A DNA stretch of 33,657 bases, taken from contig JAOAHO010000032.1 in assembly GCA_026415195.1 (NCBI GenBank), positions 1 to 33,657 on the forward strand, given 5' to 3'. The stretch is from Bacteroidia bacterium (lineage in GTDB: Bacteria > Bacteroidota > Bacteroidia > B-17B0 > Aurantibacillaceae). The notes under the pieces are model-generated. The model was not told the DNA's origin and made no database searches. It was given only the letters and a program-made list of their open reading frames with translations. The position numbers and the translations under genes were made by a program. Each line of letters begins with the position of its first letter. Within the stretch, counting starts at the first letter, position 1. Positions 7,898 to 17,986 of the stretch are shown here, one piece after another.

Positions 7898-8622
7898 AAA
7901 AATTGTTCAATGGCAACCATGATTCTGGAATGCAACTCTCTGATCAATCTTTGATGATAAGGAAAATAATTTACCGCTTGATGTTCCTTCCGCGCTCCTT
8001 TCTCAAACAAAAAATACTGATAATCCCCTTCTTTGGTAAAAAGGGAATAGGTATTCATCAATCTTAGGCTGAAATCGTGTTTGTAAGCCAATTCAATAAT
8101 ATGATTACTGTCCAGATCAAGATCAATGATTTGTAATGCTTCTTTTTTGTGTTTGAAAGCCCAGCGTTGATAGAAAGGAGATGGTATGTGTATAAAAATT
8201 TTGGAATTTTCGTGCGTATGCCGATTGAATATTTCAAACAGACGGTCGTGTTCTTCCTTCGGAATGTGCTCCAGGACATCGGGAAGTACTACAAAGTCGA
8301 ATTTTAATTTTTCATAACGAAAATCTTTCATGTCCGTTATCACAAAATCGATGTGTTGTAGGCCTTTACAAATAGTGTTTTTTGCGATGTCGATACTTTT
8401 AGCACTTATATCGGTGGCTACGATCGTACCTTTTTTTGCATACCTGGCAAGTAAATAAGTAACCGTACCAATGCCACAACCCACTTCAAGGATATTCGAA
8501 TTTCTTTTTAATCCGAACTTTTTAAGCAACAGAAAAATGGTACGATGCCGGATGTTATTTCTGGTGCTGACCTGATATTTTGTATAAAGATCGTAGAATT
8601 CCGAAATTTTTTCTTTTTCCAT
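7894..8622 (-). CDS. SAM-dependent methyltransferase, class I
   Basis: 242 residues. Motif I is ILEVGCGIGTVTYLLARYA (about residues 45-63), followed by the acidic end of strand 2 in TIVATDIS, motif II near FVITDMKDF, and FDFVVLPDVLEHIP, typical of small-molecule methyltransferases of the Methyltransf_11/25 type. The substrate is not shown. The last part (about 190-242) is variable. It starts 13 bases after the aminotransferase stop and overlaps the glycosyltransferase by 4 bases, so the three genes are very likely one transcript acting on one sugar product. Confidence 0.87.
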   Translation of the reverse strand: MEKEKISEFYDLYTKYQVSTRNNIRHRTIFLLLKKFGLKRNSNILEVGCGIGTVTYLLARYAKKGTIVATDISAKSIDIAKNTICKGLQHIDFVITDMKDFRYEKLKFDFVVLPDVLEHIPKEEHDRLFEIFNRHTHENSKIFIHIPSPFYQRWAFKHKKEALQIIDLDLDSNHIIELAYKHDFSLRLMNTYSLFTKEGDYQYFLFEKGARKEHQAVNYFPYHQRLIRELHSRIMVAIEQFL

Positions 8623-8635
8623 TATTCAAAATACA

Positions 8636-9838
8636 TCAAACATTTGCCTTCACTGCCTCTGCACATTTCAGAATATTTTTTGCCAGTTGTTCGATTTGTT
8701 CATCTGTCCACGTACAGCGAATTCCGAACGAGATTAACCTGCCGATAACAATTTGGCTTTCCGGCAAGTCCAGCTTTGAATAATCCTGAACGGAACCCAA
8801 TACCTGTATGGGAAGTTTGGATGCGGTTCGCATTTCCTTGATATGATCCCACTGATTGATGAAATGATACATATTGGTGTACCAGTAATTAAACCCCGTT
8901 ACCCCATTCTTATTTAAATTCTCAACCGTTTGTTGCGCATAAAGTGGTTCAGGCATCAAGATGTTCAAAAAAGTGGCCGAGTCGCCATTCGGGTCGGCAA
9001 GGCGGGCAAAGCCAATATTTTTGTTTACTGAAAGCAGTTCGATAAGTTTCTTTTTATTTTCCCTGTTCTTTTGCCTGATATAGGGTACTTTTCTTGTCTG
9101 TGCCAAACCTACAGCCGCATGGAGTTCACTGATCCTGAAATTAAATCCGATGATGGGATGATTTTCCATGCCCCTGTTGGTTCCGATATGGTCGTGTCCG
9201 TGATCGCAGAAATTATCGGCCAGTAAATACGTTTTCTCATCATTCGTCACGAACACTCCACCTTCGCCGGCCGTGGCGATTTTGAAAAAATCGAATGAGT
9301 ATGATCCGGCCTTTCCGAATAGCCCTGTGCTTGTTCCCTTGTAAGAGGCACCAAATGCTTGTCCCGCATCTTCCACCAAGATTAAATTGTGTTTTTTAAT
9401 CACCGGCATGATGCTGTCCATATCGGCCATGCCTCCGCACATGTGCACAAGGCAAACGGCTTTTGTCTTGGGCGTAAGGGCTTTTTCTATACCCGAAGCA
9501 CTAAGGCAAAGCGTATCATCAATTTCAGCAAAAACCGGAATAGCCCCCAGCATCAAAACGGCTTCAATGGTTGCCACGCATGTAAAAGGCGGCACAATCA
9601 CTTCATCCCCGGGTCCTATTCCGGAAGTAGCCAAAGCAGCCATAATGGCGGCCGAACCGTTGCATACTGCCAAAGCATAGCGTGCACCGGTAATTTTTTT
9701 TACTTCGTTTTCAAATTCTTTGGCTTTCCAAATGTCGTTCCTTAGGGATTCGTGATTATAACGAAAAAGTATGCCGGTTTCCAGTACGTCGGCAATTTCC
9801 TTTTTCTCCTCAATGCCAAATAACTCTGTTCCGGGCAT
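8636..9838 (-). CDS. DegT/DnrJ/EryC1 sugar aminotransferase, KdnA-like
   Basis: 400 residues, PLP-dependent fold-I enzyme of the DegT/DnrJ/EryC1/StrS family, transferring an amino group to a keto-sugar. The PLP lysine is Lys186 in SYSFDFFKIATAGEGG; the cofactor aspartate is Asp157 in LVEDAGQAFGASYKG; VPPFTCVATIEAVL is also typical. The opening pattern MPGTELFG-x-EE, then FRYN and RND-x-WK, together with VHMCGGMADMD and FCDHGHDHIG, resembles what I remember of KdnA, the Shewanella 8-amino-3,8-dideoxy-manno-octulosonate (8-amino-Kdo) transaminase. If right, the cell may make 8-amino-Kdo for lipid A-core LPS. That assignment rests on memory of the sequence, and the partner Kdo 8-dehydrogenase (KdnB) is not in the window. 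Family membership is sure; substrate is tentative. Confidence 0.9.
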   Translation of the reverse strand: MPGTELFGIEEKKEIADVLETGILFRYNHESLRNDIWKAKEFENEVKKITGARYALAVCNGSAAIMAALATSGIGPGDEVIVPPFTCVATIEAVLMLGAIPVFAEIDDTLCLSASGIEKALTPKTKAVCLVHMCGGMADMDSIMPVIKKHNLILVEDAGQAFGASYKGTSTGLFGKAGSYSFDFFKIATAGEGGVFVTNDEKTYLLADNFCDHGHDHIGTNRGMENHPIIGFNFRISELHAAVGLAQTRKVPYIRQKNRENKKKLIELLSVNKNIGFARLADPNGDSATFLNILMPEPLYAQQTVENLNKNGVTGFNYWYTNMYHFINQWDHIKEMRTASKLPIQVLGSVQDYSKLDLPESQIVIGRLISFGIRCTWTDEQIEQLAKNILKCAEAVKANV

Positions 9839-9868
9839 AATGAATAATTTTTTGTAAAAATAGGGAAA

Positions 9869-11527
9869 TTATTCGCTTTTCCTTACGGATTTCAGATTCA
9901 GCAGATTCATGGGGTTTGGTTCAAGCCCGCTTATTTTCTTCGATACCAAATGCACCACTTCATCATAATAAAGTGGAATAACCGGGACATCTTCCATGAT
10001 CATGGCATTCAATTCCCTGTACATGGATATTCTGATGCTGTCGTTTGTTTCGTTCATGGCATTTTCAAAAATTTCATCAAACTTCGGATTTCGATAATGA
10101 AAATAATTAAATCCTTGCGGAGAGAAATTTTTGCTGTAGAACATGGACAGGAAGTTCTCTTCATCGGCATAATCACCAATCCATGATTTTTTAAATAAAA
10201 TAAATTCGTTGTTTTTTACTTTTTCTTTTAATACAGAAGCTTTTTCAACCGAAATTTCAAGTTTGATGTGGTTTTGTTCGAACTGTGACTGGATGAATTC
10301 CACTTGTTCCCTGAATTGTTCAGTGGTATGCAAGGTAAAAGTAGGCAGCCCTTTTCCTTCCGGGAATCCGGCCTCTTTCAATAATTTTTTAACTAATTCA
10401 GGCTGATACAAATCAGTTTGCTCCGAAGATTTATCATAAGATGGCAAACCATGGGGAATAAAACCGTTATTGGCTGGCACTCCGATGTTGTTACGCAGGA
10501 ACTGTATCAATTTTTTTCTGTCGAAAGCATGAAACATGGCTTTACGGATTAATTTATTTTTGATGGGGTTGTTTTTGATATAAGCATATTGGGTATCCAG
10601 AAGAATTCCGATGTAATCGGTTTTCATAAATTGACTTTTTTGAAAACGGAATTTATTACGATATTTTTCAATTAATTGTCCGTCTTTATCAAGGATTTCA
10701 TTGATATTAAGGGCATCGGCCCCTGAAATCATGTCGATTTTACCTTTTAAAAGTTCCATGAATGCCACTTGTTTCTCTTTGATAAAATGTATGGAAATGG
10801 CATCCACGTACGGATAATGTACGCCATTACTGTCGGTCTCGAAATAGGAAGGATTTTTGTGCAATACGAGTTTTGTATTTTCTTCCCAAAATTTGAATTT
10901 AAAAGGCCCGGTGCCTACAGGGTGTTTTCTGAAATTATCTTTGTAGTATTCCACAGCTTCATGCGGTACAACACTGAAAAATTTCATGGTTAAGATTTTT
11001 AAAAATGCACCAAAAGGTTTGCTCAAGCGAATTTGCAAAGTGGTATCATTTAAAGCCTGAATACCGGTGAGTTCGCCTTTTTCATTTCTTTCAAAATGCA
11101 CCATTAATGAAAGGGCGCTGCTTATGGCGGGATTGGCAAGCCGCTTAAAGCTGTAAACGAAATCCTCGGCAACCACCCGTCTACCCAGCCCACCTGGAAA
11201 ACATGGATCATCATGAAATTTCACATCAGTTCGTAAGTAGAACAAGTAAGTTTTACGGTCGGGTAGAATTTTAAACCATTTGGCTATACATGGCACCACA
11301 TTCATGTGTTCATCCATTTGAACCAAACCGTTGAAAAGCTGATTCACGGCTTGGATATTTTCAAAATTGGAGGCAGCGGCAGGATCCAAAGAAGTTATGC
11401 TGGCCTGTTCGTTGTATGCAAAAACGGTTTTTTTGCTCCTATTTTTATCATCGTTATTATTTTTCTGAACGCATCCTCCCAATGCAATTAATAAACAAAT
11501 TGTGAAGAAAGAACTGATTTTAGCCAT
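9869..11527 (-). CDS. Peptide/nickel-type ABC substrate-binding lipoprotein (SBP_bac_5)
   Basis: 552 residues. Signal sequence with lipobox ALGGC; Cys19 is the likely lipidated residue, followed by an Asn/Asp-rich tether. The mature part matches the DppA/OppA cluster C binding proteins: SLDPAAASNFENIQAVNQLF near the N-terminus, then RLSKPFGAFLKIL, HPVGTGPFKF, KNPSYF, IRKAMFHAFDRKKLI and the C-terminal SMYRELNAMIMEDVPVIPLYY. These bind oligopeptides, dipeptides, nickel or other ligands for an ABC importer. No permease or ATPase gene is adjacent, so it must work with a transporter encoded elsewhere or have a different role. It lies 30 bases upstream of the aminotransferase on the same strand, so read-through is possible although no functional link is obvious. 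Confidence 0.9.
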   Translation of the reverse strand: MAKISSFFTICLLIALGGCVQKNNNDDKNRSKKTVFAYNEQASITSLDPAAASNFENIQAVNQLFNGLVQMDEHMNVVPCIAKWFKILPDRKTYLFYLRTDVKFHDDPCFPGGLGRRVVAEDFVYSFKRLANPAISSALSLMVHFERNEKGELTGIQALNDTTLQIRLSKPFGAFLKILTMKFFSVVPHEAVEYYKDNFRKHPVGTGPFKFKFWEENTKLVLHKNPSYFETDSNGVHYPYVDAISIHFIKEKQVAFMELLKGKIDMISGADALNINEILDKDGQLIEKYRNKFRFQKSQFMKTDYIGILLDTQYAYIKNNPIKNKLIRKAMFHAFDRKKLIQFLRNNIGVPANNGFIPHGLPSYDKSSEQTDLYQPELVKKLLKEAGFPEGKGLPTFTLHTTEQFREQVEFIQSQFEQNHIKLEISVEKASVLKEKVKNNEFILFKKSWIGDYADEENFLSMFYSKNFSPQGFNYFHYRNPKFDEIFENAMNETNDSIRISMYRELNAMIMEDVPVIPLYYDEVVHLVSKKISGLEPNPMNLLNLKSVRKSE

Positions 11528-11605
11528 TTGTATTAAAGTTCATGTAAAAAACGAATTACCATTCATTCAGGGAAAAAATTTTTAAACAATTTGATGTAAA
11601 ATAAA

Positions 11606-11630
11606 AAACCCACTCCAAACGAGTGGGTTT
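11606..11630 (-). terminator. Rho-independent terminator of the small lipoprotein gene
   Basis: Perfect 10-base stem (AAACCCACTC with GAGTGGGTTT) and a 5-base loop at 11616-11620. On the minus strand the stem is followed by a T-rich run (TTTATTTTA), 28 bases after the stop of the small lipoprotein gene. It should insulate that gene from the binding-protein gene downstream. Confidence 0.9.
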
Positions 11631-11658
11631 AATTTCAAATTAGCGCTCGTGAATAAGA

Positions 11659-11916
11659 TTATTTCTTCTTACCGCCTTTCTGAGCAGCAGCCAAAGAATC
11701 GGCTACACGAGCAGAGTCAGCTTTTCTTTTAGCTTCTGCTTCAGCAGCCAAACGCTCAGCTTCAGCCTGAGCTGCGGCAATGGAATCCTGAATCGCTTTT
11801 TCAGCTTGAGCGATGGAATCCTGACGTGCTTTTTCACGAGCTTCAATTTCTTCTTTTGAAGGGCCGCAAGAAACTACGACGGCGGCAACAACTGCAATAA
11901 GTGCGAATTTTTTCAT
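11659..11916 (-). CDS. Small helical lipoprotein, Ala/Glu/Lys-rich
   Basis: 85 residues from the ATG at 11916 (MKKFALIAVVAAVVVSCGPS). The lipobox VVSC places the lipidated residue at Cys17. The frame extends upstream to 11952, but that would run through the promoter and hide the signal sequence. The mature protein is almost all Ala, Glu, Lys, Gln, Asp, Arg and Ser with a repeating RQDSIAQAEKAIQDSIAAA pattern, expected to form one long alpha-helix or coiled coil, ending KGGKKK. This recalls Lpp-type or Pal-associated spacer lipoproteins in overall design, but not in sequence that I can show. It has its own strong promoter and terminator, so it is probably a highly expressed single-gene unit. 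Exact function unknown. Confidence 0.9.
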   Translation of the reverse strand: MKKFALIAVVAAVVVSCGPSKEEIEAREKARQDSIAQAEKAIQDSIAAAQAEAERLAAEAEAKRKADSARVADSLAAAQKGGKKK

Positions 11917-11941
11917 AATTTTCTTTTTAAAAAAAACTTTG

Positions 11942-11970
11942 CAAATGTACATATTTTATTTGTACATCAA
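11942..11970 (-). promoter_or_regulatory. Promoter of the small lipoprotein gene (TTG-N18-TACATTTG)
   Basis: On the minus strand TTG (11970-11968) is followed after 18 bases by TACATTTG (11949-11942), the full Bacteroidota promoter consensus. Transcription should start near 11937, giving a leader of about 20 bases to the ATG at 11916. The best promoter match in the window. Confidence 0.75.
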
Positions 11971-12186
11971 CAAATTTTTGTTAAATTTTAATTAATTGAA
12001 AATCAATTGATTATATTTTTAATAAATAAAAAAATTTTATTATGAAAAAAATCCAGAGTTAAAATACAACCTAAATTTTTTTATCTTAAAATTTTAGTAA
12101 TTGGTCTAAAAAATAATTAACATGATATAAAAGTTACGATAGTATTAAAAATTTTATTATAATTTTATAGGAAATTAGATAAAAAA

Positions 12187-14412
12187 ATGATTGCAGAAGC
12201 GCCTGTTAAGAAAAAAAATCTTGAATCTACACTCAAATCGTTCTTTGGTTTCGACAAGTTCAAAGGACGTCAGAAAGAAATTATTGAAAATATTTTATCG
12301 GGCAAGCATACTTTTGTTATCATGCCCACCGGGGGCGGTAAAAGTCTGTGTTATCAGTTACCTGCAATTCTAAGTGAAGGAACTGCCATCGTGGTTAGCC
12401 CTTTAATAGCTCTTATGAAAAACCAGGTGGATTCCATCCGCGGATTCAGCGATGAACCCGGTATTGCCCATTTCTTGAATTCCTCTCTGAACAAATCCGA
12501 AATCCAAAAAGTAAAAAAGGACGTGATTTCTGGCAAGACAAAATTGCTTTACGTTGCTCCCGAGACCTTGACCAAAGGTGATAATTTGTCTTTTTTCAAA
12601 GATTTTAAAATATCTTTTTTTGCCATCGACGAAGCTCACTGTATTTCTGAATGGGGACATGATTTCCGCCCCGAATATCGCCGTATTCGTTCTTTAGTGG
12701 ATTCCATCGATCCGCAAATTCCCATCATGGCCCTTACAGCCACAGCCACCCCTAAGGTTCAGACCGACATCCAGAAAAACCTGGGTATGGATGATGCCGT
12801 GGTGTTTAAATCTTCCTTTAACCGGCCCAATTTATATTACGAGATCCGTGCAAAATCAAAAAACGTTGATAAAGAAATTATCAAATACATCCGTAAAAAT
12901 CCGGGGAAAAGCGGCATTATATATTGCCTGAGCCGAAAGAAAGTGGAAGAACTTGCGGAACTTTTAAAAGTTAACAATATTAAAGCCGAACCCTATCATG
13001 CCGGAATGGACGCCAAAGATCGTTCGCGCATTCAGGACCTGTTCCTGATGGAAGAAATTGACGTAATTGTGGCTACCATTGCTTTCGGCATGGGAATTGA
13101 TAAGCCCGATGTTCGTTATGTAATCCACTACGATATTCCAAAATCACTGGAGGGTTATTATCAAGAGACCGGTCGAGCCGGACGTGATGGAGGGGAAGGA
13201 AATTGCATTACTTTTTATTCCTTCGATGATATTGTTAAACTAGAAAAATTCATGAAAGACAAGCCGGTTTCGGAACAAGAAATCGGTAAGCAAATGTTAC
13301 AAGAAACTGCAGCCTTTGCCGAGACCGCATCGTGCAGGAGGAAATATCTTCTGCATTACTTCGGGGAAGAATTCGACGAAAAGGACTGCAACAACATGTG
13401 CGACAACTGCAGATATCCCAAGCAGAAATTTGATGCCACCGATGATCTAAAGCTGGTTTTGAAAGCAGTTCTTGAAATGAAAGAAAAACATAAGATCAGA
13501 GATGTGATTAACGTTCTGCTGGGCATTAAAACTTCCACCGTAAAAAATTATAAGCATGATAAGCTGAGTGTTTGGGAAGCGGGGCTTGAAGATGAAGAAA
13601 AAAATGAACATTTCTGGCAGTCGGTTTTGAGGCAAGCCTTAGTCAATGGTTTTCTATATAAAGACATTGAGAATTACGGACTTTTGAAAGTTTCGGAAAA
13701 AGGGCATGATTTCCTTAAAAAACCATATCAGGTAATGTTTCATGTGGACCGAAATATGGAAGAAGAAGCCGAGAGTGAAGAAGATATTATTTTTGCATCG
13801 AAAACAGCAGGCGGAGGGGCTTTAGATCAGGATTTATATAATTTGCTTAAAGATTTGGTCAAAAAGATTGCCAAATCCAAAAATTTACCGCCCTATGTCA
13901 TATTCCAGGATACTTCCCTTGAAGAGATGGCCACACAATATCCCATTACGATGGACGAATTAACCAAGATTAGCGGAGTGGGCGCCGGAAAGGCAGCAAA
14001 ATACGGAAAACCCTTTATTGAACTCATAAAAAATTATGTAGAAGAAAATGAAATAGAAAGGCCCTCTGATTTTCAGGTTAAATCCGTGGTTAACAAATCT
14101 GCCAATAAAGTTGATATTATACGTTTTGTAGATAAAAAAGTGGACTTTGATACGATTGCCAGAAATAAAAACCTGACCATGGATGAACTACTTACGGAGA
14201 TGGAATCAATAGTTAAATCGGGAACCAAACTTAACATATCTTATTACATTAATAGCCTGATTGAGAAAAACATCCAGGATGAAGTACGTGAATTTTTCAG
14301 GAAAAGCGAAAAAGATGATATTGAAGAAGCCATCAGGGAATTCGGATCGGAACTTTCCGTGGAAGAACTACGCATGATGCGCATCCAGTTTTATAATGAT
14401 TTTGCGAATTGA
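12187..14412 (+). CDS. recQ: ATP-dependent DNA helicase RecQ
   Basis: 741 residues. Superfamily 2, 3'-5' DNA helicase for recombination and repair of stalled forks. The Walker A motif is MPTGGGKSLCYQLP (Lys52 region), motif II is AIDEAHCISEWGHDFRPEYR with the RecQ aromatic loop, motif III is ALTATATP and motif VI is GYYQETGRAGRDG. The zinc-binding part has Cys residues in ASCRRKYLLHYFGE and NMCDNCRYP (about 375-405). Winged-helix RQC follows (about 410-515). An HRDC domain is at about 560-635 (TSLEEMATQYPITMDELTKI, GVGAGKAAKYG). About 100 further residues follow, longer than E. coli RecQ (about 610), as in many Bacteroidota. A 234-base AT-rich gap lies upstream (11953-12186); apart from the lipoprotein promoter and its TGTACAT repeats I see no clear recQ promoter there. 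Confidence 0.96.
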   Translation: MIAEAPVKKKNLESTLKSFFGFDKFKGRQKEIIENILSGKHTFVIMPTGGGKSLCYQLPAILSEGTAIVVSPLIALMKNQVDSIRGFSDEPGIAHFLNSSLNKSEIQKVKKDVISGKTKLLYVAPETLTKGDNLSFFKDFKISFFAIDEAHCISEWGHDFRPEYRRIRSLVDSIDPQIPIMALTATATPKVQTDIQKNLGMDDAVVFKSSFNRPNLYYEIRAKSKNVDKEIIKYIRKNPGKSGIIYCLSRKKVEELAELLKVNNIKAEPYHAGMDAKDRSRIQDLFLMEEIDVIVATIAFGMGIDKPDVRYVIHYDIPKSLEGYYQETGRAGRDGGEGNCITFYSFDDIVKLEKFMKDKPVSEQEIGKQMLQETAAFAETASCRRKYLLHYFGEEFDEKDCNNMCDNCRYPKQKFDATDDLKLVLKAVLEMKEKHKIRDVINVLLGIKTSTVKNYKHDKLSVWEAGLEDEEKNEHFWQSVLRQALVNGFLYKDIENYGLLKVSEKGHDFLKKPYQVMFHVDRNMEEEAESEEDIIFASKTAGGGALDQDLYNLLKDLVKKIAKSKNLPPYVIFQDTSLEEMATQYPITMDELTKISGVGAGKAAKYGKPFIELIKNYVEENEIERPSDFQVKSVVNKSANKVDIIRFVDKKVDFDTIARNKNLTMDELLTEMESIVKSGTKLNISYYINSLIEKNIQDEVREFFRKSEKDDIEEAIREFGSELSVEELRMMRIQFYNDFAN

Positions 14413-14416
14413 TTTT

Positions 14417-17400
14417 TCAAACTCTGATGCCTACCACCAATACATCGTCGGTCTGTTCTGAATTTCCTTTCCATTCCAAATGTTTTTCCATTAAAACCCT
14501 TTTTTGTTCGTTAACATCCAGTTCCGCTATTTCCTTAAGCAACATTTTGAATCTTTTTCTTGTAAACTTCTTTTCCTTGCCTTGTGTATATAAACTATAC
14601 CCGAATTGATCTGCATACCCGTCGGAAAATAAATATATCATATCACCGCTTTGCACGACAAATTCTTTATTAATAAAAGCTTCTTCATTGTCGCTATATC
14701 CAACGGAACGTTTTTGTGCTTCAATCTCAATGAGTTCACCTTTACGTATTATATAAATGGGGTTATTGGCACAGGATGTTTGAATTACCCCGTTTTTCGG
14801 ATTAAAAACCAGAAAAGCCATGTCGGCACTGTCGCGCACTTCCGATTCATCTGCCCGATATTCAAGTACTTTTTTCATTTTGTTTGATACAAAATTTAAG
14901 GCATCGGCAGGTGAATTAACATCTCGTTCAACCAATGATTGCTTAACGTATGCCAAAATCAAAATACTCAGGAATGCACCCGGAACGCCGTGACCGGTGC
15001 AATCCCCAACTACCAACGACTTCAATATCGTGCCTTCATTGGTTCTGATTAATGAAGAAAAATAAAAATCCCCTGAAATAATATCCCGTGGCTTATAAAG
15101 GATAAAAGATTGAGGAAAGATCTCCAATACATCTTTTTCCGAAGGCAATGAGGACATTTGCAACCTTTTGGTGTAATTTATGCTGTCAAGAATATTTTTA
15201 TTTTTTTCTTCAAGAAGATTTTTTTGTAATTCAATTTCCCTGGTGCGATCCATTATAATTTCTTCCAATTGCTTTTTCTGTCTGATCAGTTTTCGCGTTC
15301 TTAATTTAATGATGAGGCTTATGGTCAATAAAATCAAAACAACAAAAATAAATTGTGCCCATATGGTTTTCCACCACGGTGGTAATACATTTACATTCAG
15401 AACATTATCTTTAACAAACTCTCTGTCGGAATACTTTACCTTTATTGACATCTGATACTCTCCGGGCTCGAGTTTTGAAAAATAAATTTTATGTTTATTT
15501 TCTGAGGTGTACCAATTATCTTCATGCGGATTCATCTTATATTGTAAGGTTATGAGATTGGGATATACAAACCAGCTTTTATAGGATACATCAATCGCAA
15601 ATTGCAAGAAAGAATAAGGTAAGGATACAACTTTTGGTGGTGAAAAATAATTCATCGGTTCACCCTGTATTTTAAAATCAGCGGGCAATTGACTCAAGTC
15701 ATCAAAAACAGATAAAGAAATTTTGTTATACCATATCCCTGATATAAAAGGCTCATGAGGATAAAATTTATTTTTATAAATGATTTTATTTATCTTTAAT
15801 ATTTGGGATGATGTTGATGCATATAAATTATTCATCTGATCATCCGAAACTGAACCCTTTATAAACTCCGGATTATTGATGCCCTCGTGCTGGCCAATCT
15901 CCAGATCTTTCAACCAAACAAAGGAACTGTCATTGGTTGTATAAACATGAAGTCCTGAAGAACTAAACAAAATCACATACCGTTCATCAAAATAAATACT
16001 TTTTATATGAGTGGGCAACTCTCCAAAAACCGATGTCCACAGGGAAATCTTTTTGTCGTTATTTTCTTTTATTATTTGAATTCCATAACCTTCACTGCAA
16101 AGAAAAAAACCGTCTTTACTACCTTGAATGAAATTAATATTATTTGTGGGCAAACCATGCTCTTCCGAAGTTATGGTTAAAATTTCGGAATTATTAATGA
16201 TGGAAATTCCCGACTCATCACAACAAATGAAAACATTTTTGCCATCCGTACTTACATGGGTAATATTATTTCCGGCCAACCCGTTTTTATATTTGTATTG
16301 CCTGACCGTATTTTCTTCAAGATCAACCTTCAGCACTCCTTCTCCGTCGGTTCCTAGCCATAAATTCCGTTTTATACCGGTAATACATGTGATATAGGCA
16401 TCATCCAAAGAATTAAAAGTATATTTGTTAAGTATGCCGTTGTTATTTAGGCAGAAAAAATTCCCGTCTTCCGTACTGAACCATAAATTCCACTCTTCAT
16501 CAGCATAGACCGACAATATGTTATTATTGGTAATTAATCTTGAACTTAACTTAAATAAGCTGTCATTTCTAAGCATTAACAGTGAATTGCCATATGCAGC
16601 AAAATACACTGCCCTGCCGGGAACGGAAGCCATGGATTTTACATAGGCATTATTAATGCCATCATTTTCATCGTATATTCGAATCCAATCAGGATAAATA
16701 AAATTCAAACCGTCCTGAGTACACGCTAAAATGGTTTTGATATCCGGAACAAAAAGAGAATAAATCCTGTTGGATGTGAGCCCATGTTGCTTGGTAAGCG
16801 GGGTTAATATTTTTTTCTCATCGATTATATTAATTCCTCCATCAAATGTTCCCACTACCATTTTGCTACCGCCCATTTCACATATCGAGGTTACACAATT
16901 ATCCGTAAGACCTGATTTTTCATTAATGCTAAATACCGAATCCTTGGCGTTGATAAAGAAAACACCTTTACTGTCGGAGCCGAACCAAATTTCACCCAAA
17001 GAATTCTTACTGCAACTTAGGATTATATCTTCCGGTATGCCATTTTCGGTTGTATAATTATACATCACTTTCGAATCAAACCTATACAAACCGGAACCAG
17101 CAGAACAAAACCACATATTTCCCTTGTTGTCTTGTACTATGGAACGAATATTATCAGTATCAAATGCATTTTCAGAATTAAAAACCACCATTTGGTTCAA
17201 ATATTTATTAAACATACCCACTCCTCCATCATTGGTGGAAAGCCACATATTTCCGCTATCGTCCTTGTAAAAAGATGTTATAACATTATCAATCAATCCA
17301 AGATCGGTATTACTGTAAAAAAAATCATTACCATCGAAAAATATCACCCCTGCACCGGTTGTTCCAATCCAAAGGCAGTTATTTTCATGGTCAAAATACA

Positions 17401-17986
17401 GGCATTGAATAATATCAGAAGGGAATCCACAGGCAGAATTGAAAATTTTTAAGTTATATCCGTCATAATTCATTAATCCAAATCCTTTAGTACCAATCCA
17501 CAAATGTCCAACATTGTCTGAGGTTACGGCCTGAATTATTCCCGTGGGGAGCCCGCTCTTTTTGTTTAAGTATTTAATTACCGTTGAAATGTTTTCTTTG
17601 TAACCCGGCAATTCAACCTGAATAGTTTTTATATTGTTGATATTAATTTTATTGAATTTAACCCTGTTTTTAATTGGCCTGATCTCTTTGTACTTATTGT
17701 GCGTAATTTTATTTCTGAAGTCAATTATAATTCCTTTTTTACTTTCACGCCCTTTTAATAATTCCCAGGAAGGCTTGTCGGAAATGGGCGATTCTAAAGG
17801 AAAAATCGTCAATTCTTCACACTTTTCCCAACGGGGATTTTTCTTCCATTTTTTTTCTTTAAAAATAACTTTTTCGGAAGATGAATTTGATTTTTTTGGG
17901 GGTACTGAACAAGTTGCAAAGAAAATGATTATAAAAAAAAATAGATACAGGCTTTTAAAAAAACTGTCAGTATTGCTCGGACTCAT
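14417..17986 (-). CDS. Two-component-regulator-propeller sensor with Y_Y_Y domain and SpoIIE/PP2C phosphatase output
   Basis: 1189 residues. An N-terminal hydrophobic segment (about 13-25, ending FFATC) is either a signal anchor or a lipoprotein signal with a weak lipobox. Residues about 130-780 hold many propeller repeats of the form D-x-x-G-N-(L/M)-W-(F/I)-G-(T/S), the Reg_prop family, probably two seven-bladed propellers outside the inner membrane. A Y_Y_Y-type beta-sandwich is at about 800-865. One transmembrane helix is at about 876-894, then a coiled coil (about 898-935). A SpoIIE/PP2C phosphatase domain runs from 943 to the end with metal-binding Asp in [28 protein letters not shown] and QTDDVLVVG. 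It should sense an external ligand and dephosphorylate a cytoplasmic protein, perhaps an anti-sigma-factor antagonist. The start overlaps the panB stop by 20 bases. Confidence 0.92.
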   Translation of the reverse strand: MSPSNTDSFFKSLYLFFFIIIFFATCSVPPKKSNSSSEKVIFKEKKWKKNPRWEKCEELTIFPLESPISDKPSWELLKGRESKKGIIIDFRNKITHNKYKEIRPIKNRVKFNKININNIKTIQVELPGYKENISTVIKYLNKKSGLPTGIIQAVTSDNVGHLWIGTKGFGLMNYDGYNLKIFNSACGFPSDIIQCLYFDHENNCLWIGTTGAGVIFFDGNDFFYSNTDLGLIDNVITSFYKDDSGNMWLSTNDGGVGMFNKYLNQMVVFNSENAFDTDNIRSIVQDNKGNMWFCSAGSGLYRFDSKVMYNYTTENGIPEDIILSCSKNSLGEIWFGSDSKGVFFINAKDSVFSINEKSGLTDNCVTSICEMGGSKMVVGTFDGGINIIDEKKILTPLTKQHGLTSNRIYSLFVPDIKTILACTQDGLNFIYPDWIRIYDENDGINNAYVKSMASVPGRAVYFAAYGNSLLMLRNDSLFKLSSRLITNNNILSVYADEEWNLWFSTEDGNFFCLNNNGILNKYTFNSLDDAYITCITGIKRNLWLGTDGEGVLKVDLEENTVRQYKYKNGLAGNNITHVSTDGKNVFICCDESGISIINNSEILTITSEEHGLPTNNINFIQGSKDGFFLCSEGYGIQIIKENNDKKISLWTSVFGELPTHIKSIYFDERYVILFSSSGLHVYTTNDSSFVWLKDLEIGQHEGINNPEFIKGSVSDDQMNNLYASTSSQILKINKIIYKNKFYPHEPFISGIWYNKISLSVFDDLSQLPADFKIQGEPMNYFSPPKVVSLPYSFLQFAIDVSYKSWFVYPNLITLQYKMNPHEDNWYTSENKHKIYFSKLEPGEYQMSIKVKYSDREFVKDNVLNVNVLPPWWKTIWAQFIFVVLILLTISLIIKLRTRKLIRQKKQLEEIIMDRTREIELQKNLLEEKNKNILDSINYTKRLQMSSLPSEKDVLEIFPQSFILYKPRDIISGDFYFSSLIRTNEGTILKSLVVGDCTGHGVPGAFLSILILAYVKQSLVERDVNSPADALNFVSNKMKKVLEYRADESEVRDSADMAFLVFNPKNGVIQTSCANNPIYIIRKGELIEIEAQKRSVGYSDNEEAFINKEFVVQSGDMIYLFSDGYADQFGYSLYTQGKEKKFTRKRFKMLLKEIAELDVNEQKRVLMEKHLEWKGNSEQTDDVLVVGIRV

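Noticed and set aside
11994-12008. AT-only hairpin in the recQ upstream gap
   Set aside because: A six-base A/T stem is expected by chance in this gap and lacks any terminator or operator feature.
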